From: Bacillus sp. Y1
GTDB taxonomy: Bacteria; Bacillota; Bacilli; Bacillales; Cytobacillaceae
Length of the DNA stretch: 64,000 nt
NCBI RefSeq assembly: GCF_003586445.1
Contig: NZ_CP030028.1
Coordinates: 2,308,501 to 2,372,500 of the forward strand
Direction of reading: 5' to 3'
The number at the start of each line of letters is the position of its first letter. Position 1 is the first letter of the stretch. The notes under the pieces are model-generated. The model was not told the DNA's origin. It worked only from the letters and a program-made list of their open reading frames with translations, and ran no database searches. Positions 16,290 through 27,800 of this stretch are shown in pieces. Made by a program: the position numbers and the translations under genes.

Positions 16290-18274
16290 ATACTCAACTC
16301 CGTACTGTTAAGTGAGAAGTAGTGGTCTTCAACACTAGTTGTTTTATCTGTAACATTGAATAATAAAGTATATTCCTTTGCTAGATGGGAAGTTATTATT
16401 TCGTAATGGTGTTGATCTATTTCGGTATCTGTAGATAAGATAATTACTTGTTCACCACAAACTGGTATAAGTTCTTTCAAGATACTTTCTTTATGGATTT
16501 TATCAAGTCGACCGAGAAGAGTATCAAAAATGAAAGGTACTCTTCTTCCAGAACATTTAAAAATTGCCCATATTATTGAAAGTAATAAAATTTGTTTTTC
16601 ACCAGCAGACAGCGTTGACTTTTCAATTCTTTCTCTGTTTTCATCGAAAAGTAGTACATCAAAAGTTTCTGGGTCGATTCTTATGCTATAGATATAGTTA
16701 TGTTTTCTTAACATACTCTTTAACATATTAGTTGCTTGAATTTGAACTTGTTGTAATTTCTTTTGAATTTGTAGTTTCCTGAATTTTTGACTCAAAGAAA
16801 TAATTTTTTGAGACTCTTCAAAGGCATTTTTTGTTTTTTCTTGTTCACGGATTTTAGAATCATAACTTTCAATGACCGTAGAAACTTCTTTTAGTTTAGT
16901 TTCAACTTCAGAGCTGGATTTATCTAAATCATCTAAGTTTAGACTAACTTTTGCAACTAACTGATTGAGTTCTTCCATTCTATTCAACATTTCATTAAAT
17001 TCAGAGGAATTGTCACTAATTTTAAGTTTCTCTCTTAAACCACTTATTTCAGTTAACTTGGATTTATTTGAACTTATTAGTTCAAGATACTCATCATTTA
17101 GTGGTTGTTGCAATTGAGAGTAAACATTTTCTATTTGAGCACTTTCTGAAAATGAAGCACCATGAATAAAATACATTTCTTCTGTTGGTTTAACCGTTTC
17201 TAATATTTTCTCTTTTAAAGCATTAATTTTATTAGTATCAGTCAATTCAATAAAAGATGCGATCCCATTAAGCTTTTCATTAGTTAAGCTTTTTTCTAAT
17301 TTCGAAAACAGTTGAAAGTTTTCTTCTTCAGATAATTGTTTTCGTGTCTGGGAAATATTTTCCTTACTAATTAAAAAGGGTAGTAGATTTGCTACGAAAA
17401 TTCTAATCTTCTCTTGAGTTATTTTACGCTCTGACTCAAGAGTATTAATCTTTTTATTTATTTCATCTCTCTCATTACGAACAAGACCTCCATGTATTTC
17501 AAAATCTTTTTTTAGATTTTGGTATTCCTCTTCAAGAGCTTTCTTTTGTAATTCAACATTACTTTTTTCATTATACAAAGTGAGTAATCTATTATTAAGC
17601 TCTTTGGCCTGGGTTCTCTTATCTAGTATTTCCAATTCTTTTTCACTTAATTTTTTTGTATCAAAGGTTTGCTGAAGGTATGATTCTAAATCAAATTCAA
17701 GAGTTTCAAATAAATCTAGATTAAAAACAACTTTAGAAAGTTTCTTGATATAATCTGAAAGTAAATTTTGGTTAATAATCTTGGAGATTTCCTCACCGTC
17801 AAATAAACAGAGATCTAGTAGGTGGGGGGGCATTAACTCTTTTAATTTAGAATGAAAAACATCCTTTTCATATTCATCTAAATGTTTTCCGTTACCTACA
17901 ACATCAAATATTTCTTTGATCGAATTATTTTTATATTTCCAATATCGATAAAGGGTGTAATGTTTCTTTTTAAAATCTTCCACAATTTCGATATCAATTA
18001 CGATTTTATAGTTATTTTCACCAAACTTTTTAGCCTGGTTGTTTAACATGGATTCAACTTTATTAAAATACTCATTATTATCTGTTTTATAACCGAAGGC
18101 AAATGAACCAAATAGACCTAATTTAAATGAGTTTAATAATGTAGTTTTCCCTGCACCATTTTGACCACCGATTAGGATGGTATTTCTCTTTTCTTTATTA
18201 TTCACTTTAAAATCAATTTTATTAATTCCTCGATAAGGGCCAATATTTGTTAAATTAATACTATTAATAAGCAT
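16286..18274 (-). CDS. dndD: DNA sulfur modification ATPase DndD
   Basis: A 662-residue SMC/Rad50-like ATPase. Walker A is GGQNGAGKTT (about residues 36-45); two long coiled-coil arms occupy roughly residues 190-540; the signature STLSAGEKQILLLSI and Walker B region FIFDTLLGRLDKIHKES lie near the C-terminus. DndD hydrolyses ATP and probably opens or nicks DNA for sulfur insertion. I chose ATG 18274, preceded by GGAG at nine bases, rather than an upstream in-frame TTG. It follows dndC by a few bases and overlaps dndE. It is distinct from the second DndD-like protein at 30458-32488. Confidence 0.92.
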   Translation of the reverse strand: MLINSINLTNIGPYRGINKIDFKVNNKEKRNTILIGGQNGAGKTTLLNSFKLGLFGSFAFGYKTDNNEYFNKVESMLNNQAKKFGENNYKIVIDIEIVEDFKKKHYTLYRYWKYKNNSIKEIFDVVGNGKHLDEYEKDVFHSKLKELMPPHLLDLCLFDGEEISKIINQNLLSDYIKKLSKVVFNLDLFETLEFDLESYLQQTFDTKKLSEKELEILDKRTQAKELNNRLLTLYNEKSNVELQKKALEEEYQNLKKDFEIHGGLVRNERDEINKKINTLESERKITQEKIRIFVANLLPFLISKENISQTRKQLSEEENFQLFSKLEKSLTNEKLNGIASFIELTDTNKINALKEKILETVKPTEEMYFIHGASFSESAQIENVYSQLQQPLNDEYLELISSNKSKLTEISGLREKLKISDNSSEFNEMLNRMEELNQLVAKVSLNLDDLDKSSSEVETKLKEVSTVIESYDSKIREQEKTKNAFEESQKIISLSQKFRKLQIQKKLQQVQIQATNMLKSMLRKHNYIYSIRIDPETFDVLLFDENRERIEKSTLSAGEKQILLLSIIWAIFKCSGRRVPFIFDTLLGRLDKIHKESILKELIPVCGEQVIILSTDTEIDQHHYEIITSHLAKEYTLLFNVTDKTTSVEDHYFSLNSTELSI

Positions 18275-18292
18275 GTATGAACACTCCAATAA

Positions 18293-19861
18293 TTAGAGGT
18301 GTAAGTAGTCTTGTTTTAAAACTTTATCAATTTCATCCATTAATCCACGACGTACTTTATAACCTGAATAATCTTTTTCAATCGATACTAATTTCTTTAG
18401 TACTTTTATATCCACTTTAAATTCATCACTTAACAGTTCAAGGTCTGAAATTTGTTCTTTATCAAATAATGGACGGTCATCAAATTCCCATTCAAGATCT
18501 TTACCAAATACATACCGGTAGATTTGAGGAACCTGGTCTTCCCAATCACCTTTTTTAAACCAAACTTTTCTAATTTCTCTTAGTTCATCTTCTTTAATAA
18601 GGTCGTAATTATCATCAGTTGGATGTTTTAGATCTCGTTGAACTTGTAATAACTTTTGTAAAATTTCTGCTCGTGCTTCCATTGTATATGGACCAAGTCC
18701 CAATCTAGTTAATTCACCATTTTCTCCACGAATAAGAATATCAGGATCGTCAGAAGTACTCAAATCAATATTATTTGCTTCTAAGTACTCTTTTAGGTTC
18801 TCTTTTTCTATTACTTTATATTTCTCTAATGGGATATATTCTTTTGCTCTTCCGCCTTTTTTAGGAATAAGGACAAACTCTTTTTCATCTTTCACTTCAA
18901 TTTTTACTTCTCTAAAATAGATTTGTCCGTTCATTCGATACTTCATACGACGAGAGCGATCATCACGAATAGAAGTTAACCAATTTCTGAAATCTAGTAA
19001 TGGTTTCATCCAATCATGACCACTTTGAATAAATCCAGAAAGGGCTTTATCTTCATTGACTACTGTACATACCCAACATCCGAATCTACTGTTTCCGCAG
19101 GAACCGGCACTTTCTTTAATCGATTGGTCTACTACAAGGGGACATTCACCACTACTAGAATCCTGGTATAGACGGTGTAGTTCAAAGTTATCGTCTCCCC
19201 ATGGGGATTGATTGTTTAGTAGGTAATCCCAAACATCGTCTACAGAAAGTTTCTTAATAGGAGCATATACATAGGCATTCGAAAGGGTAGAGTGTCTCAT
19301 TAATACTTTTCCTTCGACTGTATGAGAACGAATAACATTGGCTCTTGTTGCACTTTCATCTTCACGTACACCTAATACCATAATTACTTCACCAAACGAA
19401 TCTACCTTATCCATTATGAATTGGTTTGCAGGTTCTATTTTCATTCGGTCAGTACACCATCTAAATTGTTGATTAGGTGATGGATAACCTTTGCCTATAA
19501 TATTTACCCAAAAAGATTGGTCCACCATTGGTTTAACTTTATGAGTCTCAATAGGGAGTTCACGTTTTAATGCTTCATCTTGAATGTTTCTAAGTGTTTG
19601 ATTAATTGACTGGATAATAAGAGGTGTTTCAACGAGTGTATCGGATGAAATAACGTATACCTTCTTATTCAAGTCTTCTTTAGGAAGTTCACACAAAGCC
19701 TCAAACACAAGTTGAACAACAACTGTGGAATCTTTTCCACCACTATACCCAACTACCCATGGACGTGTATCTGATTTATATACCTCTTTAATTTGCTGTT
19801 TTGCTTCATCTATTAAACTATTTGTTTTACTAAATAGATTTGTAATAATCCCATTAGACAT
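18293..19861 (-). CDS. dndC: Phosphorothioation enzyme DndC (PAPS reductase-like)
   Basis: A 522-residue ATP-pyrophosphatase of the PAPS reductase family that activates DNA for sulfur transfer. The PP-loop is GYSGGKDST (residues 38-46). Cysteines suited to bind a 4Fe-4S cluster are C136 (RWCTDRM), C240 (GECPLV), C255 and the pair C262/C265 (GCWVC). The C-terminal half is helical and charged. It overlaps the end of dndB by eight bases, typical of a tightly coupled operon. Length and residues are complete, so the modification arm should work. Confidence 0.93.
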   Translation of the reverse strand: MSNGIITNLFSKTNSLIDEAKQQIKEVYKSDTRPWVVGYSGGKDSTVVVQLVFEALCELPKEDLNKKVYVISSDTLVETPLIIQSINQTLRNIQDEALKRELPIETHKVKPMVDQSFWVNIIGKGYPSPNQQFRWCTDRMKIEPANQFIMDKVDSFGEVIMVLGVREDESATRANVIRSHTVEGKVLMRHSTLSNAYVYAPIKKLSVDDVWDYLLNNQSPWGDDNFELHRLYQDSSSGECPLVVDQSIKESAGSCGNSRFGCWVCTVVNEDKALSGFIQSGHDWMKPLLDFRNWLTSIRDDRSRRMKYRMNGQIYFREVKIEVKDEKEFVLIPKKGGRAKEYIPLEKYKVIEKENLKEYLEANNIDLSTSDDPDILIRGENGELTRLGLGPYTMEARAEILQKLLQVQRDLKHPTDDNYDLIKEDELREIRKVWFKKGDWEDQVPQIYRYVFGKDLEWEFDDRPLFDKEQISDLELLSDEFKVDIKVLKKLVSIEKDYSGYKVRRGLMDEIDKVLKQDYLHL

Positions 19862-20960
19862 GTTGAACGTCTCCTTGCTTGAATTTCAATTCAAAATTTT
19901 GTTCACTTTCCAGTAAAGGTAAGTTCAATAACTGTTTGATCCTATTTGCTGTTAATTGAACGGTATAATTGGTTTTTTGAATCCTACCATTTTTATTAAA
20001 TGCACGATCTAACCAGTCTTCGTTATTATTTCGGTTCCAATCGATTTTACTAAATTTTTGTATAAAGAGCTTCCAGTCATCTGAATAGTAATCTCTTAGG
20101 TATTTTCCTACAACACCCACAGCTTCAATGAATACTCCATGACCTACTATGAAATTTGCTCTTAGTTCTCTAGGTGAGAGTTCCTTATTTAACACTTGTT
20201 GCCATTCGTTAACTGAATCTGTTAATACATCCCAGAATTCAAAAATGAACTTTTCGTCATCTTCAGTAATTGTTTGGCCTTTAGTGATACCTAGAAGTTT
20301 TAAGTTGGTATTAAAAATGTGATTTAAAGCAAGAATTTTAGGTGAGTTTTTTGATAGAGACACTTTCTCTCTATCAGTATATCTATTTAGCAACTGATTA
20401 GAATGTATTAGATCTTTAGTGACAATAGCCAGTTTATCACGATGGTCATATAAGATGCCAATAGAAGATGTTGTATTTACTGCATGCCTATTTAAATCTG
20501 AAAAAATTTGTTGAGATTTAATTAGTCCTTCGTCATGGAAAAATACAACCGAAATTGTTTCAGAACCCAGTTCAGGAGAAATCTTTAGTGCTTCCTCAAT
20601 AGCAGCGCGTCTATGCTGACCATCATTAATTAGAAATCTAGCATCTAAAGCAATTCTTAATTGTCCAAGGTCTTTAGAAGAAGGGTCTGAGCTATAAGGT
20701 TGGAAAAAAACTTCTCCATCAATAGAAGCTGTAATAGACGAGAATACGTAATCCTTCTGATTATCAACGATATAATTTGTTAATTCTGGTATTCTTGCTT
20801 TATTTAGAATTCGTTGTGCACGATGTTCAGGTGGAATTTCCTCTTCGTCAAATAGGAAGATTTTAGGGATTATTCTTAAAGGGCACATTGCAACAAAGTA
20901 ATCTTTCCCGGCCTGAGTACCACGAATAGCAGGGAAGTTATAACTGAACGCTACATCCAT
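19854..20960 (-). CDS. dndB: DNA sulfur modification protein DndB (DGQHR domain)
   Basis: A 368-residue DndB with the DGQHR signature at about residues 113-117 (LINDGQHRRAAIEEAL), the motif that names the family. DndB acts as a transcriptional regulator of dnd genes in some systems and affects modification level. It is the first gene of the operon, with GGAGGAAATACAT before the ATG. A 14-bp perfect palindrome (20975-20988) lies between its ribosome site and a consensus-like promoter, a good candidate for autoregulation. Confidence 0.92.
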   Translation of the reverse strand: MDVAFSYNFPAIRGTQAGKDYFVAMCPLRIIPKIFLFDEEEIPPEHRAQRILNKARIPELTNYIVDNQKDYVFSSITASIDGEVFFQPYSSDPSSKDLGQLRIALDARFLINDGQHRRAAIEEALKISPELGSETISVVFFHDEGLIKSQQIFSDLNRHAVNTTSSIGILYDHRDKLAIVTKDLIHSNQLLNRYTDREKVSLSKNSPKILALNHIFNTNLKLLGITKGQTITEDDEKFIFEFWDVLTDSVNEWQQVLNKELSPRELRANFIVGHGVFIEAVGVVGKYLRDYYSDDWKLFIQKFSKIDWNRNNNEDWLDRAFNKNGRIQKTNYTVQLTANRIKQLLNLPLLESEQNFELKFKQGDVQHV

Positions 20961-20974
20961 ATGTATTTCCTCCT

Positions 20975-20988
20975 TTTACGTACGTAAA
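20975..20988. promoter_or_regulatory. Perfect palindrome upstream of dndB (candidate operator)
   Basis: TTTACGTACGTAAA is a perfect 14-bp inverted repeat directly before the dndB ribosome site and downstream of the predicted transcription start. A repressor bound here would block the operon early; DndB itself is a possible binder by analogy with other dnd clusters (inference). Confidence 0.55.
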
Positions 20989-20998
20989 TTATATTTTC

Positions 20999-21027
20999 AT
21001 TATAAACCTAACTAAGCTTGTATACAA
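20999..21027 (-). promoter_or_regulatory. dnd operon promoter
   Basis: On the minus strand TTGTAT (plus coordinates 21022-21027), a 17-bp spacer and a perfect TATAAT (20999-21004) form a sigma-A-like promoter for dndBCDEA. Confidence 0.75.
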
Positions 21028-21105
21028 TTATTTAATACGAACTTTTATTCGGTTATTTATATACTCCATTAGAAGAACTCTTATTTAATATTCAGTTAGA
21101 TATTA

Positions 21106-21114
21106 TGGTAAAAT
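21106..21114 (+). promoter_or_regulatory. Extended -10 element for dptFGH
   Basis: TGGTAAAAT is an extended -10 (TG, one base, TAAAAT) about 40 bp before the dptF start. The -35 region is poor, as usual for extended -10 promoters. The same TATGGTAAAATA string occurs ahead of the gene at 54915. Confidence 0.5.
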
Positions 21115-21156
21115 AAGTATTAATAATGAACACGAAAGATATGGGGTTGATGGAAG

Positions 21157-23460
21157 TTGTCGAAGGAAAATCATTTTCTATCCTTTATTGAACCAATAAG
21201 TAGAGTAGCTTCTTTAAATGCGAAAAAAATGGAAGACCTACTTTTTGAAGATCCAGCTAGTTCGATTGTAAAAGCAAGATTATTTTCAGAAGAAATAATT
21301 AATACCGTCATTAAAATAGATGAGGAAATTGAATTACCACCATATATTTCTTCATTGTATGAAAAAGTAATGTTTCTTGGGAAAGAAGGAGTATTAACTC
21401 CGGATATTCAAAGGCTATTCGATACAGTTAGAATGACAGGTAACAAGGCTGCGCATAATGGAGAGTTTAATGATATTGCGGAGGCGTTTAAGTTACATCG
21501 TGTAATTTACGATATTGCAGTTTGGTTTTATGAAGTCTATTCTACTCCAACTAGTCAAGTACGAATACCTTCATATGAAACACCAAGACCACCTAAAAAT
21601 AATACTAAAGAAATGGACAAGCTTGTAAAAGAAAAAATATTGGAATTATTAGGTGAAGGTGACCTTTTAGGTTTAGTAAAGAATAATGTAAACCAAACAA
21701 GTGAAGAACCTAAGAAAGAAATTCAAGATGAAGGAACAACAGAGATTTTAAAAAGAGACTTGCCTAAAGGTCACAGTTACCTCCAAAGAGAATTGTCTCG
21801 TCTAAGAGACTCTGCACAAGAAGCAATTGAAAACGCTAATACATTTAGCAAGTTTAAAAAGTATTTACATGTTGAAAGGAAAATTCAAAGAGATATTGAA
21901 GGAATCCTATCAAAGAAAAAAGATAACCATTCAGGTAACTTAGTCTTATTATGTGGAAGTGTAGGAGATGGTAAATCCCATTTACTTGCATATTTAAAAG
22001 AAAATAAGCCAGAACTACTTGAGGGGTATGAAATCTTTAATGATGCAACAGAGAGTTTTTCACCAAATAAAAATGCAATGGAGACTTTAGAAGAAATCTT
22101 AAGTGATTTTTCTGATCAAAATATAGGTTCAGCAAATAAAAAAGTGATATTAGCAATTAACATGGGGGTTCTACATAACTTCATAACAAGAAAACACTCA
22201 GGCTTTACCTTTGAAGGATTAAATAATTTTATAAAAAATAGTGATTTGTTTTCACAGACTATTACAACCACTTACAGTGAAGATTCTTTCAATTTGATTA
22301 GTTTCGGAGATTATCATCCTTTTGAATTAACTGAAAATGGACCGAAATCTCATTTCTTTTCAACTGTCTTACAGAAAGTATTTAATTCTTCGGGAGAGAA
22401 TCCTTTCTATTTAGCTTATAAGACTGATCTCGAAAATGGTATTAGGACAATGGTTCATGAGAATTATGAATTTCTGCAAAATGAATATATACAAAATCAG
22501 ATAGTTGATTTAACTATACAAGTCTTAATTAAGTATAAGCTAGTTATCTCTGCAAGATCATTTTTGAATTTTATTGCTGACTTACTTATACCAGATAATT
22601 TGAAAAATTATAATGTATTAACAGATTTTGAAAGAATTGAATCTTCTGTTCCGAACTTACTATTCAATAGAAGAGAAAGATCTTTTATTTTAAAGGCGAT
22701 GAATGATCTAGATCCAGTCCATATAAGATCTAGTCATATTGATAATCTAATCATTAAGCTGAACTCACTTAGCGATATCAAATCAATTATTGAAGAGAAT
22801 GTCCGCTCAGAAAAGTCTAAGAAATGGTTAGATATATTTTTAAGTAATCCTGACTTATCTGAATACAGTATAAGTTGGTTATCAGAGATAATTATCCGAC
22901 TATCTTATCTTACCAACTCTAGTTTTGCTGATAAGATTTACGATCAAGTATATAAAGGGTTTGTCAAAAATTTATACTACTTTAATAGTGGAGAAAAGCG
23001 TGCGATAAGGAATTACTACGACCAAATAAAAGATTCCTTGTTTAAATGGAAAGGAATGCCATTAAAAAATTACATCTATATAAATAACCCTAACGGTAAG
23101 TATCGATTAGCACAAACGTTGAATATGAAGCCAACGATTGATCACTTAAGCTTTATTAATTCAAATGTGCTAGAGTCGTTTAAAGCAAATATCTCATTAG
23201 CCTATCATGATGGGAATCCTCAAAACACAATTTTCTTAGAAATTGATTTTCCTTTATATCATTTATTATTAAGGGTTCAAGAAGGATATTGTCCAAATAG
23301 AAAAGATTATGAAGATGCAATTAAATTTGTGGAATTTGTTGACAAGGTTATGAAGTTCGGAAATAAAACAAGTGAGATGTTAATACACTTTCCAAATGAT
23401 GCACGTTTTTATAAATTAAAAAGAGACGATTTTGGAGCTTTTGTTTTTGAGAAGGAGTAA
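21157..23460 (+). CDS. dptF: Phosphorothioation-dependent restriction protein DptF
   Basis: A 767-residue ATPase-type subunit of the DptFGH (DndFGH) restriction module, which attacks DNA lacking phosphorothioate marks. The N-terminal 130 residues are helical and end in VRMTGNKAAHNGEF, a DUF4145-like feature. Walker A GSVGDGKSHL lies at about residues 267-276. The rest is alpha-helical without a recognised nuclease motif. It starts at TTG, the only in-frame start with coding content; GGGGTTGATGG is upstream. dptG follows by six bases. The operon diverges from dndBCDEA. Confidence 0.9.
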   Translation: MSKENHFLSFIEPISRVASLNAKKMEDLLFEDPASSIVKARLFSEEIINTVIKIDEEIELPPYISSLYEKVMFLGKEGVLTPDIQRLFDTVRMTGNKAAHNGEFNDIAEAFKLHRVIYDIAVWFYEVYSTPTSQVRIPSYETPRPPKNNTKEMDKLVKEKILELLGEGDLLGLVKNNVNQTSEEPKKEIQDEGTTEILKRDLPKGHSYLQRELSRLRDSAQEAIENANTFSKFKKYLHVERKIQRDIEGILSKKKDNHSGNLVLLCGSVGDGKSHLLAYLKENKPELLEGYEIFNDATESFSPNKNAMETLEEILSDFSDQNIGSANKKVILAINMGVLHNFITRKHSGFTFEGLNNFIKNSDLFSQTITTTYSEDSFNLISFGDYHPFELTENGPKSHFFSTVLQKVFNSSGENPFYLAYKTDLENGIRTMVHENYEFLQNEYIQNQIVDLTIQVLIKYKLVISARSFLNFIADLLIPDNLKNYNVLTDFERIESSVPNLLFNRRERSFILKAMNDLDPVHIRSSHIDNLIIKLNSLSDIKSIIEENVRSEKSKKWLDIFLSNPDLSEYSISWLSEIIIRLSYLTNSSFADKIYDQVYKGFVKNLYYFNSGEKRAIRNYYDQIKDSLFKWKGMPLKNYIYINNPNGKYRLAQTLNMKPTIDHLSFINSNVLESFKANISLAYHDGNPQNTIFLEIDFPLYHLLLRVQEGYCPNRKDYEDAIKFVEFVDKVMKFGNKTSEMLIHFPNDARFYKLKRDDFGAFVFEKE

Positions 23461-23466
23461 TAAATA

Positions 23467-24858
23467 ATGGGAAAAATATTGGCTGTAGAGTACCTAGAAG
23501 AATTACTAATAAGCAAAAAGAAGCATGATGTTGGGAAGGCTATGGATGTATTACCGTTTCTTTCAAAAAGGACAAAAGTAATTAGAGAGAGTTTTAATGA
23601 TTCGTTAGGTGAGTTTGTAAGGAGAATCTGTGAGGTAAGGTTGAATAAAAGTAAAAAGAAGTCTGATGATATTTTTGAGGAAGAAAACCCTTTTATTCAA
23701 CAAATTATTGATAAGGTCGAATGTGATGGAGACGAAGAATATGATCTAAAACGTTTTTTAGAACATCATCTTTTTAATAATGAAAAACAGATCAATGCAA
23801 TACATCCATACCTTTTTAATTATATACCTATTTCTAAAGACAAAAATGATAATGAATTAAAAAAATACTCTCAATTTTTGCTGGATGTTTTAGTTAAAGA
23901 TAATCAACAGATTAAAGAAATTTTTAATCAAAAAAGTACTGAAGATATTTTAACGGAGTTAATTATAGAAAATCTAGAAAATCTAAAATCTGATCAATAT
24001 CCGGCTCAGTATAAACCTATAATTAATAGCATATCAACCCTTTATCAAGAAGATTTAATCTATTTAAGTAATTATAAAGATTATTTTTTGAAATCTTTCT
24101 CTTTACTAACACAATTTTATACATTTATATATGCTTGTCAGCTAGTTTTAAAATTTGATCGATTTGTTGATGCTGACTTTTCTAAGGTTGATGCACTATA
24201 TTTTGGTTTAGAATGGGAGTCTTTGAACAAGAGAAGAAAACCTGCTGATGATTTAGAGGGGTTTATGAGGATCAGAGAAAAAGAAAGCAATCTATTTGTT
24301 CATATCCACACATTGTCACAGTTAAGCCATAATAAGTATAACCCACAAAAAGAAGATGGTAGTATTCCTTTCATGACTTACGTCGATCTAAAGGAAACCC
24401 TCTTGAGAAATGGAACAGAAGCAGAGTTTCTAGGAGATTTAAATGAGTGGATCAAAAAATATTGTGAGTGGAGAAAAATAAGTCATAAGGGTGAATCAGC
24501 TACACTTTCAAGTGCATTTGAGACATTATTTAAGTCGCTTCAAGAAGGGATGAGCACAGAGGTTTGTGTTAAATATGGCCAAAATCTTGAGGATTTAGGT
24601 GCAAATCTTTTTCTAAAAAACCGAGGAAGTTTAGGACCAACACTAAATATGAATCATGAAACCTTATTGTTGCTTACGGCTGTAAGCGTCAAAACAGAAC
24701 GAATCCCTTTGAATCAGCTATTTAAAGAATTTGAAAAAAGAGGAATACTTTTTGATCGGTATTCAAAGAAAGAAATAATTGATTTATTGGATTCTCAGAA
24801 TCTTATTGATAAAAAAAGTGATAGTGGTGATGCACAGTATGTCAAACCAATTTTATAA
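23467..24858 (+). CDS. dptG: Phosphorothioation-dependent restriction protein DptG
   Basis: A 463-residue helical protein assigned as DptG from its place between clear DptF and DptH proteins, its size and its composition; it has no simple catalytic motif. The C-terminus (FEKRGILFDRYSKKEIIDLL and beyond) resembles a winged-helix end. DptG is required for restriction together with F and H in studied systems. Its end overlaps the dptH start by 20 bases. Confidence 0.83.
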   Translation: MGKILAVEYLEELLISKKKHDVGKAMDVLPFLSKRTKVIRESFNDSLGEFVRRICEVRLNKSKKKSDDIFEEENPFIQQIIDKVECDGDEEYDLKRFLEHHLFNNEKQINAIHPYLFNYIPISKDKNDNELKKYSQFLLDVLVKDNQQIKEIFNQKSTEDILTELIIENLENLKSDQYPAQYKPIINSISTLYQEDLIYLSNYKDYFLKSFSLLTQFYTFIYACQLVLKFDRFVDADFSKVDALYFGLEWESLNKRRKPADDLEGFMRIREKESNLFVHIHTLSQLSHNKYNPQKEDGSIPFMTYVDLKETLLRNGTEAEFLGDLNEWIKKYCEWRKISHKGESATLSSAFETLFKSLQEGMSTEVCVKYGQNLEDLGANLFLKNRGSLGPTLNMNHETLLLLTAVSVKTERIPLNQLFKEFEKRGILFDRYSKKEIIDLLDSQNLIDKKSDSGDAQYVKPIL

Positions 24859-27800
24859 CTATATCGTTCATTTATTATTTAATTATTTTAAGGAAGCACC
24901 AGTGAAAGCAGGTGATCGATATTATTTACACCTAGACAAAGATGAAGATGTTCAAGAAATGATTCATGCTTTAAAGGAACAAGATCATGTAACAGATTTT
25001 GTTTATCAGCATGAACTTGGAGATCCTTATAAAACTTTTAGTTTCAAGATCAATGAACTTAAGGTGGTAGTTGCCTCTACTTCTGAAGCCGTTAAACCTG
25101 ACTTTTTAGTGACTTTGCGGAACCAAGTAGGGGAACAAAAGGGAGTTTGGGAAAATACTGCTTTATTAAGCATTGTTTCTGAACAATTAGATTCGATCCT
25201 TGGTGGTAGTAGTGATCTTCAAAAAGAAGGTATGCCATTACATCCCAATTCATTATATTTGAGATTAAAAGATGATATAGATAATAGTGGCCTTAACAAG
25301 GTTGAGAAGATTATTCTATTGGATAATATTGAAAGATTAGTAAAAGAACAAACATTTCAACAAATCACTTTCTTTGATTTTGAAGACATTTTCATTACCC
25401 TATCAAAGGGAAAGATTGATAGTGATGATTATAAAAAATTTGGGTTGTTTAAGGATGAAGATTTATCAACATTTACTGGTAATCGTTTAAAAGAACGAAT
25501 GAATCAAAACAGAGACCTTTTTGATTATGTTAGAAAAGTCCATGATTTTGGTATAGGTGGTGTAGATGATTTAGAAAAAAGGTTTTCTCCAGATGGTGCT
25601 AACAAGTTAAAGCAAGAACAATGGTTTGAAGAACCATTTTCTCAGGTAAATAAGTATCATGAAGATTATATTTCCATCAATAAAAAGACAAAAGTATTAC
25701 TCAAAGAAATAAATGTGAAAGATAGTCTTAAATATTGGGATCGTCCAGAAAAGGAAACAGCAGCTGGAGAACGAAAAAGACACCTTATTATTTTTAATCC
25801 GACAAAAAAGGAAGAAGTTAATTTACAACTTTCATTTTCCTTTGAAGGTGGTAAGGACAAAAGTTTATCAAAAGATTACTTCAAAGTGCAGAATGCTTAT
25901 AAAAATTTAATAAAAGAGAACGTTGCAAAAACAAATATTACTGTCTCAATATCGGCAGATAAAGTAGAACCTACCTTTGTAAAACTAGCTTATAGACATG
26001 ATAATAAAGCGGCATTAGGTGCGGAGTTGTCAATCGTAGTTCTACCAATTGCACCTGAATTTTTAGAGCCGTTTAGAACAAATTATTTAATTAATTCTAA
26101 ATTAAATTGTTTAGAAATAAATACTGAAGAAGAAGAGTTGAAATTCGGACAAGGATATAACCGTAAAGTGGTAGAAGTTTTACAAAACAATCAGGAAATT
26201 GCTTTTGAACCTGATGAACAGCTTGTCATTGTTCCTCAATCGGAAGCTTTCAATGATGAAGATGAGTTGCAATTTAAGATCAGGTATTCAGAGGCAGGAG
26301 AAGTAGTTCCCTTTTTATTAAAGAATGAGCTTCCTGAATCGACACCGATTACTGGTCTAAGAATCTGGAAATTGAAACGTGAAAAACAGAGAGATTTCGA
26401 GTTAATAAATAATAGACTTGTATTTGGTAACACTGAATATTATTTTCATGCTGAATATAAACAGTTTTTTAATTGGGAAGCTAATTGGTTAGAACAAGGG
26501 CTTAGATGTGCAAGATTAGATGCGGAGGAATTAATAAAAGAAGATCTAAATCTTGGTGAAGAACTAAGAGAATCTTACAGTAGATATATAACCTATTTTA
26601 AAACGACATCTAGTATTCCTAGCCTATGTTATCTTAATACAGAGCTGGAAACGAGGGCAAAGGATTATGTTAAAGCATATTTAGACGAAATTAAATCGTT
26701 TGATGAACATTCAGAGGCTGGAAGTAAGGGGAGAGATTTATTTAAATTAGGGACTGTTATTGGAAACAATATTATTTATTTCACGCCTTTTCATCCATTA
26801 ATTGTTGCGTATCAATTAATGGTACATGAAGAACTCGGAAATGAAGAAGTAGATAATAGTATTTTAAATAGATTAACTCCTGAAAGTCTTGTTCCATATA
26901 TCTATATTTATAACAATGGAGAGCAGCTTTATAAGTCTGATTACCAGCAAACAGCTGTTGAATGGATGGCTTTTAAACCGGTTAATCAGGTTTCTGTGTC
27001 AGATGCCAATCAATATCTTGCTAAGGTAATTGAAGATAAATTAATTCAGTTTGAAGAACATTTTAATTACTTATTTATAGAAAAATCAAAAGCACCTCTT
27101 CAGGTAAATGTAATTAATATTTCTAATGATAAAGAAGTGTTAAAAGGTATTATTAGTTGGATGTTAAAGAGAATTAACTCTAAAGGTGTAGAGGCTTTAA
27201 AAAGAGTAGAAGTGACCCTCTATAATGAGCAACATGATAGTGCCTTTGACTTATTTTCACGAATTGAGAGTATTGATCAGTTTGAAGAGTCGTTTAACAT
27301 AAAATTAAAAGTAAAAGATATGGAACCTACTGACATTTTGAGAATCATTCGAGAAAAATTATCTTATTTTAAAAAGGATCATCATTCAGAATACAAGTAT
27401 GCTCATATTTCATTTTATAAGATGCATGCTCAGGAAAATTATGCATTACAACCTATGTTTGATATGAATTCTGGAATAACATTAGAAGGATTGTACTCAT
27501 CACTTTCATCTATGAAAGGAAATGAGAATTATCGAAGTGGGTTTGGGGTAAAGGCATATAGTATTGAGGACGAAAATCTTCTTACACAAACTGCTTTCTA
27601 TATAAATGAGCTTGCAGCAAATCTTCGGAATGAGGGTAATGATACGTATCGTAAAGGGGAAGCAATATTCTCTAGAACAACTACCACTGATGAGAAAACA
27701 TTGGAGCAAATTTATAAATCATCGTACTGGGTCACTTTTATTGATCCAAGTGTTGACCTTGCATTCTTTAATGACTATGAGAAAAACTTAGTTGTTATTC